Part shown: piece by piece, positions 5,123 through 9,757 of the stretch
Layout: each line of letters starts with the position of its first letter
Numbering within the stretch: the first letter of the stretch is position 1
Assembly: GCA_012511525.1 (NCBI GenBank)
Contig: JAAZFW010000528.1
Location: 1-9,757, forward strand
Reading direction: 5' to 3'
From: Clostridiaceae bacterium
GTDB taxonomy: Bacteria; Bacillota; Clostridia; Saccharofermentanales; UBA5734
DNA: 9,757 nucleotides
Program-made: the position numbers and the translations under genes
The notes under the pieces: model-generated
The model's database searches: none
Told to the model about the DNA's origin: nothing
Seen by the model: only the letters and a program-made list of their open reading frames with translations

Positions 5123-7591
5123 TCAGCGAACGACCAGGTTGACCAGGCGGTTCGGAACGTAGATGAACTTGAGGAGCTTTTTATCTTCCAGCAGCGGCGC
5201 CGTCCGCGGTTCTGCCATGACCAGATCCTCGACTGCCGCGCGCTCCGCGCCGCTCGGGATGTCCAGCCGGTAGCGAATGGAGCCGTTGACTTGAACGACG
5301 ATCTCGACCGTGTCCCTCACGAGGGCTTCCGGATCCCAGGCGGGCCATCCCGCGGTGAAGACCGAGGCGGCATGGCCGAGCTTTTCCCATTGCTCTTCAC
5401 AGAAGTGAGGCGCGAACGGCGCCATCAGGCGGATCAGGTCCTCGACCGTCTCGCGCAGCAGGGCCGGCTGCATGTCCGGATTGTTCTGGTACTGGCCCAG
5501 CGCGTTCATAAGCTCCATCATGCGTGAGATCGATGTGTTGAACTGGAAGCGCTCCGCGTCTTGGGTGACCGCCCGGATGGCGTAATGGCGGGCATAGAGG
5601 AGTTCGCGGGCCGGGGCGTCCTGGTGCCACGTTCTGCCGCGCGCTGTGGTTGCGGCATCGTCGGCCATCCGCTCCACGCGGCTGACAAATTTGGCGATCG
5701 CCTTGACGCCGTCATCGTTCCAGGGCCCGCCCTCCGTGTAGGCGAAGCCGAAGCCCAGGTACATGCGGAAGACATCGGAACCGTGACGCAGGATGTAGTC
5801 GTCCGGCGAGATCGTGTTGCCGCGCGACTTGGACATCTTCTGCCCGTCGGCGCCGAGTATGGTGCCTTGGTGGACCAGGGACAGGAATGGTTCGTCAAAA
5901 TCGAGATAGCCCATGTCCCGCAGCGCCTTGGTGACAAACCGGGCGTAGAGCAGGTGCATGGCGGCGTGTTCCGCGCCGCCGATGTACTTGTCGACCGGGC
6001 ACATGCGGTTGACCTTGTCGCGGCTGAACGGTTCCCGGTCGTTTTTGTTATCGACGTAGCGGAACTGGTACCAGCTGGAACAGACGAAGGTGTCCAGCGT
6101 ATCCGGGTCGCGGAGCGCCGGTCCGCCGCAGGACGGGCAGGTCGTTTCCATGAAACGCTTGTTTTTCTTCAGCGGCGACTCCCCGTCCGGGGTGAAGGCC
6201 ACGTCATAGGGCAGCTCGACCGGCAACTGGTCTTCGGGGACCGGAACCACGCCGCAGGCCGGGCAGTGCACGACTGGAATCGGCGTGCCCCAATAGCGCT
6301 GGCGGGAGACCAGCCAGTCGCGCAGGCGGTAGTTGATCTTGAGTTGACCCTTGCCCTGGGGCTCAAGGTCGGCCAGGATCGCCGCGATGGCATCGCCGGA
6401 TGCCAGACCGGAGTAGGCGCCGGAGTCCGTGAGGACGCCCATATCGGTGAACGGAAGTTCGTCAAAAGAGCCGTCCGCGGAGCGAATTACGCGCTTGATC
6501 GGCAAGCTGAATCGTTCGGCAAAAGCGAAATCGCGTTCGTCGTGCCCGGGAACCGCCATGACAACCCCGGTGCCGTAGCCTGCCAGGACATAGTCGGCGG
6601 CCCAGATCGGCACACGGTCGCCGCTGACCGGGTGAACGGCATACGATCCGGTAAAGACGCCGGTTTTCTCGCGGACGGTTGACAGCCGCTCGATCTCGGT
6701 CGCCTTGCCGGTCTGCTCCTGGTAGGCGCTGACATCGGCCCGGCAGGCGTCGGTTGTCAGCAGGTCGCACAGTTCGCTTTCCGGCGCCACCACGACATAG
6801 GTGACGCCCATCAGTGTATCGGTGCGTGTCGTGAAGACCGTCAGGGTCAGATCATGCCCGTCGGGACCTTCGACCGGCCGGCCGTCTTTCTCGACACCGA
6901 AAACCAGTTCGGCACCTTCCGAGCGCCCGATCCAGTTGGTCTGGATCTTTTTCGTCTTGTCCGGCCAGTCCAGTTCAGGCAGCTTGTCCAGCAGCTCCTG
7001 TGCGTAGTCGGTGATCTTGAAAAACCACTGGGTCAGGTTTTTGCGCACGACTTGTGTCTCGCAGCGCTCACAGGCGCCGTCGACCACCTGTTCATTGGCC
7101 AGCACGGTGCTGCAGCGCGGGCACCAGTTGACCGGTGCGTTCTTGCGGTAGGCCAGGCCCTTCTTGTAAAGCTGCAGGAACAGCCACTGGTTCCAGCGGT
7201 AGTATTCCGGCAGGCAGGTTGCCAGCTCGTAATCCCAATCGAACATGCCGCCCATTTCCCGCAGCTGCTTTTCCATCGTCTTGATGTTGGCCAGGGTGCT
7301 GTCCTTGGGATGGATGCCGGTCTTGATCGCATAGTTCTCCGCCGGAAGACCGAAGGCGTCGAAGCCCATCGGCTGAAAAACCTCGTAGCCCTGCATGCGT
7401 TTCATGCGGGCCCATGAATCGGACAACGCGTAATTGTACCAGTGGCCGACATGCAGATTGGCTCCGGAAGGGTAGGAGAACATCTCGAGCACATAAAGCT
7501 TGCGGTCCATGTGTTCCGGATGGAAGCGGTTCAGACCGCCATCTTCCCATTTCTTTTGCCACTTGCGGTCGATGTCGACAGAGTAAGCCAT
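5123..7591 (-). CDS. leuS: Leucyl-tRNA synthetase (LeuRS)
   Basis: This 822-aa class I synthetase charges tRNA-Leu with leucine in the cytoplasm (EC 6.1.1.4). Landmarks in order: SYPSGANLHVGHWYNYA with the HIGH-type motif HVGH (47-50), MGFDAFGLPAENYA (75-88), zinc-type cysteines CPRC (157-160) with CERC (174-177), the editing domain with TTRTDT (254-259) and GYGTGVVMAVPGHDERD (338-353), WLVSRQRYWGTPIP (426-439), CPAC/CPSC (443-446, 485-488), SSWYQFRY (505-512) and KMSKS (585-589). Both catalytic and editing regions look intact, and length is close to B. subtilis LeuRS. In the editing motif the usual TTRPDT has Thr for Pro. The start at 7591 has GAGGT 7 nt upstream; the longer in-frame extension is unlike LeuRS and overlaps the TraX gene. 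Only 62 nt separate it from that gene, too short for a T-box leader. Confidence 0.99.
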   Translation of the reverse strand: MAYSVDIDRKWQKKWEDGGLNRFHPEHMDRKLYVLEMFSYPSGANLHVGHWYNYALSDSWARMKRMQGYEVFQPMGFDAFGLPAENYAIKTGIHPKDSTLANIKTMEKQLREMGGMFDWDYELATCLPEYYRWNQWLFLQLYKKGLAYRKNAPVNWCPRCSTVLANEQVVDGACERCETQVVRKNLTQWFFKITDYAQELLDKLPELDWPDKTKKIQTNWIGRSEGAELVFGVEKDGRPVEGPDGHDLTLTVFTTRTDTLMGVTYVVVAPESELCDLLTTDACRADVSAYQEQTGKATEIERLSTVREKTGVFTGSYAVHPVSGDRVPIWAADYVLAGYGTGVVMAVPGHDERDFAFAERFSLPIKRVIRSADGSFDELPFTDMGVLTDSGAYSGLASGDAIAAILADLEPQGKGQLKINYRLRDWLVSRQRYWGTPIPVVHCPACGVVPVPEDQLPVELPYDVAFTPDGESPLKKNKRFMETTCPSCGGPALRDPDTLDTFVCSSWYQFRYVDNKNDREPFSRDKVNRMCPVDKYIGGAEHAAMHLLYARFVTKALRDMGYLDFDEPFLSLVHQGTILGADGQKMSKSRGNTISPDDYILRHGSDVFRMYLGFGFAYTEGGPWNDDGVKAIAKFVSRVERMADDAATTARGRTWHQDAPARELLYARHYAIRAVTQDAERFQFNTSISRMMELMNALGQYQNNPDMQPALLRETVEDLIRLMAPFAPHFCEEQWEKLGHAASVFTAGWPAWDPEALVRDTVEIVVQVNGSIRYRLDIPSGAERAAVEDLVMAEPRTAPLLEDKKLLKFIYVPNRLVNLVVR

Positions 7592-7625
7592 GCTGATTAC
7601 CTCTTTTCCAGCGCATGTTTGACCT

Positions 7626-7634
7626 ATTTTAACA
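7626..7634 (-). promoter_or_regulatory. Possible extended -10 promoter of leuS
   Basis: The minus strand reads TGT followed by TAAAAT (5 of 6), about 35 nt before the leuS start codon. No good -35 is seen at 16-18 nt. Without it leuS would depend on transcription from the TraX gene. Confidence 0.4.
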
Positions 7635-7643
7635 GATTGTCGG

Positions 7644-7658
7644 CCTGATTTCATCAGG
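7644..7658. repeat. 6-bp perfect hairpin at the TraX gene stop codon
   Basis: CCTGAT (7644-7649), loop TTC, ATCAGG (7653-7658). It covers the stop of the TraX gene just before leuS. There is no T-run on the minus strand, so it is not a complete terminator, though it could slow polymerase or protect the upstream message. Confidence 0.45.
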
Positions 7659-8478
7659 AGAGCAGGGAGCGCAGGAGCGAGAGCAGGAATATGTGCAGCG
7701 GGTAAAACACGTAGAAGAAATATTTCAGGACCGGTCCTGGCCGGCGTTCCCGGTCGAACCGCACGCAGAGGGGCAGTGCCAGGACCGAAAGGCACTGCAG
7801 GATCGTCCAGTCCAGCGGCCAGTGCATCAGGAAAAGCCGAACCGGGATGAACAGGGCGTTGAGCAGGATGAAAAACTGCAGCGACCGCTTCAGCTGGTCC
7901 TCAGGCTCGAAATGCTCCTGGATGACATAGAAGAGGAGGACGGCCGCCAGCCCGTAGAGTCCGTAGTCGGGCCTGAGCCAGAGCGCCGCGCCGGCGGCGG
8001 CCAGGATCATCAGGATGCCGACCGGCAGCCCGATGCGCGGGTCCAGAGACAGGCCGCGCGGGTTCAGCCGCACATCGTAGCGCGGGGGCGTGGGGGCCGT
8101 ATGCGCCGTCGGCGAGATGGGGCGCATGCTGGCGATCATGTCCCAGAAGGAGCGGGTGGCCAGGATGTACCCGGACAGGACGACCAGTGCCAGGGCGAAT
8201 GTGACCATCACGTTCGTCCCGCCCAGGTTTAGGCCGATCAGGGCGTGGCCGGCCCGGATGACAGCTTCCGAAACGATCGCAAATGCGCTCATGCGAATAA
8301 AATAACGCAGCGGGTTGCGCGTGCGGGTATAGCCTTTGGCCACCAGCCAGGCAAAAACGGGAAAAGCCAGGCGGCCTGCTGCGCGCATCACGACCGACAG
8401 GCCCGGAGGCAGCCGATCGGCGAAATAAAAGCCGATGTGGTCGATGAGCATCAGGAAGCAGGCGATCAGTTTGAGCAT
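7654..8478 (-). CDS. TraX family membrane protein (putative acetyltransferase)
   Basis: This 274-aa polytopic membrane protein matches the TraX family. TraX of the F plasmid N-acetylates pilin, but chromosomal copies in Bacillota have no known pilin partner. Motifs seen: LKLIACFLMLIDHIG with Asp13-His14 near the N-terminus, GRLAFPVFAWL (35-45), RTRNPLRYFIR (52-62), SE at 70-71, DYGLYG (171-176) and the C-terminal KYFFYVFYPLHIFLL (252-266). About eight membrane helices are expected. Residues near 110-148 form a polar, Pro-rich loop of about 40 residues, probably an insertion. Start 8478 has AAGGA about 10 nt upstream. No conjugation or pilus genes are nearby, so a role in modifying envelope components is inference. 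It lies upstream of leuS on the same strand. Confidence 0.9.
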   Translation of the reverse strand: MLKLIACFLMLIDHIGFYFADRLPPGLSVVMRAAGRLAFPVFAWLVAKGYTRTRNPLRYFIRMSAFAIVSEAVIRAGHALIGLNLGGTNVMVTFALALVVLSGYILATRSFWDMIASMRPISPTAHTAPTPPRYDVRLNPRGLSLDPRIGLPVGILMILAAAGAALWLRPDYGLYGLAAVLLFYVIQEHFEPEDQLKRSLQFFILLNALFIPVRLFLMHWPLDWTILQCLSVLALPLCVRFDRERRPGPVLKYFFYVFYPLHIFLLSLLRSLLS

Positions 8479-8486
8479 CAGCGCTT

Positions 8487-8526
8487 GATCCTTTCCGGAT
8501 TTTCCGGCCGGTTCAGGGGCCGGATC
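8487..8526 (-). promoter_or_regulatory. Structured leader of the TraX gene that could hide its ribosome binding site
   Basis: In the minus-strand leader, GATCC (8526-8522) can pair with GGATC (8491-8487), which contains part of the AAGGA ribosome binding site. A competing stem, TCCGGCC (8524-8518) with GGCCGGA (8509-8503), is 7 bp, perfect, and leaves the site free. The two folds share the first arm and exclude each other. No known riboswitch class is recognised. Confidence 0.35.
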
Positions 8527-8529
8527 GTG

Positions 8530-8558
8530 TTGATAATCTCGCGAACCTATTGTATCAT
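8530..8558 (+). promoter_or_regulatory. Candidate sigma-A promoter of mreB/mbl
   Basis: TTGATA (8530-8535) and TATCAT (8553-8558) are separated by 17 nt; each matches 5 of 6 consensus bases. The predicted start is near 8565, giving a leader of about 100 nt. Its -10 overlaps the -10 of the opposing TraX promoter. Confidence 0.65.
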
Positions 8559-8577
8559 TGTAAGGCAGTGTTCACAA
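8549..8577 (-). promoter_or_regulatory. Candidate sigma-A promoter of the TraX gene
   Basis: On the minus strand TTGTGA (8577-8572, 4 of 6) and TACAAT (8554-8549, 5 of 6) are separated by 17 nt. A second TACAAT occurs at 8562-8557. Transcription would start near 8542 and read through the structured leader into the TraX gene and possibly leuS. Confidence 0.6.
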
Positions 8578-8640
8578 AGATATTGTCAGCTGGCCCGCTG
8601 CGGCAGACGGATGTCCGAACTGCACAGGCGGCTCAGCTGA

Positions 8641-8654
8641 TTTCATACATGAAA
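8641..8654. repeat. Palindrome touching the mreB/mbl ribosome binding site
   Basis: TTTCAT (8641-8646), AC, ATGAAA (8649-8654). The right arm runs into AAAGAGG (8652-8658), the ribosome binding site of mreB/mbl. Its 2-nt loop makes it a poor RNA hairpin; as DNA it could be a protein site or chance. Confidence 0.3.
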
Positions 8655-8665
8655 GAGGTTGTCAT

Positions 8666-9676
8666 ATGGGTTTGGGTATGGATATCGGCATTGACCTGGG
8701 AACGGCGTCGGTCTTGATCTATGTCAAGGGCAAGGGGGTTGTCCTGCGCGAACCGTCCGTGGTCGCGATCAACTCGAAGACCGGAAAAGTGCTGGCGGTC
8801 GGTGAAAGCGCCAGCCTGATGCTGGGCAGGACGCCCGGCATCGTCGACGCGATCCGTCCCCTGCGCGACGGCGTCATCTCTGACTTCAAGGTGACCGAGG
8901 TCATGCTTAAAGCCTTTATCGGCCGTGTCTGCAAAGGTGTTCTGGCCCGCTACTTCAAGCCGACGATCGTCGTCTGTGTGCCCAGCGTGATCACGCCGGT
9001 CGAACAGAAGGCCGTTGAGGACGCCTGCAAGCACGCCGGCGCCAAGGATGTGTTTTTGATCCGCGAACCGATCGCTGCGGCGATCGGCGCCGGCATCGAC
9101 ATCACCAAGGCCTGCGGCAGCATGATCGTCGACATCGGCGGCGGCACGTGCGACATCGCGGTCATTTCGTTGTGCCAGCCGGTTGTCGATTTTTCGCTCA
9201 AGGTCGCCGGGGACCGCTTCGACGAGGCGATCGTCAAGCATGTCCGCCGCAAGCACAACATCCTGATCGGCGAGCGGACGGCAGAAGAGCTCAAGATCAA
9301 CATCGGCTGCGCCTATCCGCGCGACGAAGAACTGACGATGGAAGTGCGCGGCCGCAACCTGATCACCGGTATGCCGGCGACGATCACCGTCACCTCGACC
9401 GAGATGCTCGAGGCGCTCGAGGAACCCGTCGCCCAGATCTTCGAGGCGGTCCATTCCGTCCTGGAGCGGACACCGCCCGAGCTGATGGCAGACATCAGCC
9501 AGCGCGGCATCGTGCTGACCGGAGGCGGATCGCTGCTCTACGGGTTGGAGCGCATGCTGGCAGCCAAGATCGGGATCGATGTCGTCGTCGCTGACGACGC
9601 CATCTCCTGCGTGGCCATCGGGACCGGCAAGGCACTGGGCATGATGGACAAGTTCGCCGCCCTCAGCGACAGCTGA
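8666..9676 (+). CDS. MreB/Mbl family rod-shape actin homologue
   Basis: This 336-aa actin-like ATPase forms membrane-bound filaments that guide cell-wall synthesis along the cell length. Nucleotide-binding signatures are complete: phosphate-1 DIGIDLGTA (6-14), VPSVITPVEQKAV (105-117), EPIAAAIGAG (134-143), phosphate-2 MIVDIGGGTCDIAVI (153-167), GERTAEELK (202-210) and the adenosine motif GIVLTGGGSLL (281-291), then SCVAIGTGKAL (314-324). The segment VLIYVKGKGVVL (16-27) is closer to B. subtilis Mbl than to MreB, so either name could apply. Substitutions: Arg133 in IREP where IEEP is usual, and Cys162 in GGGTCD where Thr is usual. The start at 8666 has AAAGAGG 7 nt upstream. No mreC or mreD follows; the gene is probably a single transcription unit closed by the terminator at 9705. 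Confidence 0.95.
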   Translation: MGLGMDIGIDLGTASVLIYVKGKGVVLREPSVVAINSKTGKVLAVGESASLMLGRTPGIVDAIRPLRDGVISDFKVTEVMLKAFIGRVCKGVLARYFKPTIVVCVPSVITPVEQKAVEDACKHAGAKDVFLIREPIAAAIGAGIDITKACGSMIVDIGGGTCDIAVISLCQPVVDFSLKVAGDRFDEAIVKHVRRKHNILIGERTAEELKINIGCAYPRDEELTMEVRGRNLITGMPATITVTSTEMLEALEEPVAQIFEAVHSVLERTPPELMADISQRGIVLTGGGSLLYGLERMLAAKIGIDVVVADDAISCVAIGTGKALGMMDKFAALSDS

Positions 9677-9704
9677 ACCCCTTTTTACATCAGTCTGATC
9701 CGCG

Positions 9705-9737
9705 AAAGCCGGCCGGTGTCAGCCGGCTTTTGCCTTT
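9705..9737 (+). terminator. Intrinsic terminator after mreB/mbl
   Basis: AAAGCCGGC (9705-9713), loop of 8 nt, GCCGGCTTT (9722-9730) form a perfect 9-bp stem followed by T and a broken T-tract (TTTTGCCTTT). It begins 28 nt past the stop codon. The A-rich left foot also gives it some bidirectional character. Confidence 0.85.
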
Positions 9738-9757
9738 ATGCCTAAACGGCAGACGGC

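Noticed and set aside
5561..6682. Long plus-strand frame of 373 codons opposite leuS
   Set aside because: It is the antisense shadow of a GC-rich leuS coding sequence, has no ribosome binding site and resembles no family.
7592..7653. T-box riboswitch in front of leuS
   Set aside because: The gap is only 62 nt, no T-box sequence is seen, and the upstream DNA codes for the TraX protein.
7654..8478. TraX as a sign of an integrated conjugative element
   Set aside because: No transfer, relaxase, integrase or attachment-site features are present, neighbours are housekeeping genes, and chromosomal TraX-like genes are common in Bacillota.
8633..9454. Minus-strand frame of 273 codons opposite mreB/mbl, rich in Asp, Arg and His
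   Set aside because: The composition is typical of the complement of a GC-rich gene, and the plus-strand frame is clearly MreB/Mbl.
9738..9757. ATG CCT AAA CGG at the right edge as a possible new gene start
   Set aside because: There is no ribosome binding site in front; it lies directly after the terminator T-tract, and only six codons are visible.

Overview
The window (roughly 60 % GC by eye) comes from a bacterial chromosome, most likely a GC-rich anaerobic Clostridia-type member of the Bacillota. The reasons are strong GGAGG-type ribosome binding sites, TACAAT-like -10 boxes, and the gene families present: DUF1858, DUF5317, a chromosomal TraX-like protein, a stand-alone E2-type acyltransferase domain and an Mbl-like MreB. 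The exact lineage cannot be fixed from this stretch. No tRNA, rRNA, CRISPR array, insertion sequence or phage gene was seen, and no stretch over 300 bases lacks a gene.

Layout. Left end: a partial minus-strand gene (1-121), then a divergent promoter region with a perfect 11-bp hairpin, then a plus-strand YhhN-family lysoplasmalogenase (276-905). Its stop codon overlaps that of a minus-strand lipoprotein serpin (902-2212). A plus-strand RsmC/YbxB-like methyltransferase (2385-3053) diverges from the serpin. Next comes a run of five minus-strand genes transcribed leftward: TraX family membrane protein (8478-7654), leucyl-tRNA synthetase leuS (7591-5123), DUF5317 membrane protein (5118-4438), E2-like acyltransferase (4299-3409) and DUF1858 redox-disulfide protein (3304-3083). 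This run ends at a good intrinsic terminator (3031-3060) that lies on the tail of the convergent methyltransferase gene. Right end: a plus-strand mreB/mbl gene (8666-9676) with its own terminator.

Functionally this is mostly housekeeping plus cell-envelope genes: tRNA charging, rRNA methylation, cell shape, membrane lipid metabolism, two further membrane proteins and a surface protease inhibitor. leuS and the DUF5317 gene are almost certainly co-transcribed (4-nt gap). The acyltransferase and DUF1858 genes have their own candidate promoters. I do not see a coherent new multi-gene system here. The items most worth checking are the surface serpin and its reactive loop, the acyltransferase whose catalytic His position is Glu, the 11-bp hairpin at the predicted transcription start of the lysoplasmalogenase gene, and the overlapping opposed promoters between the TraX gene and mreB.
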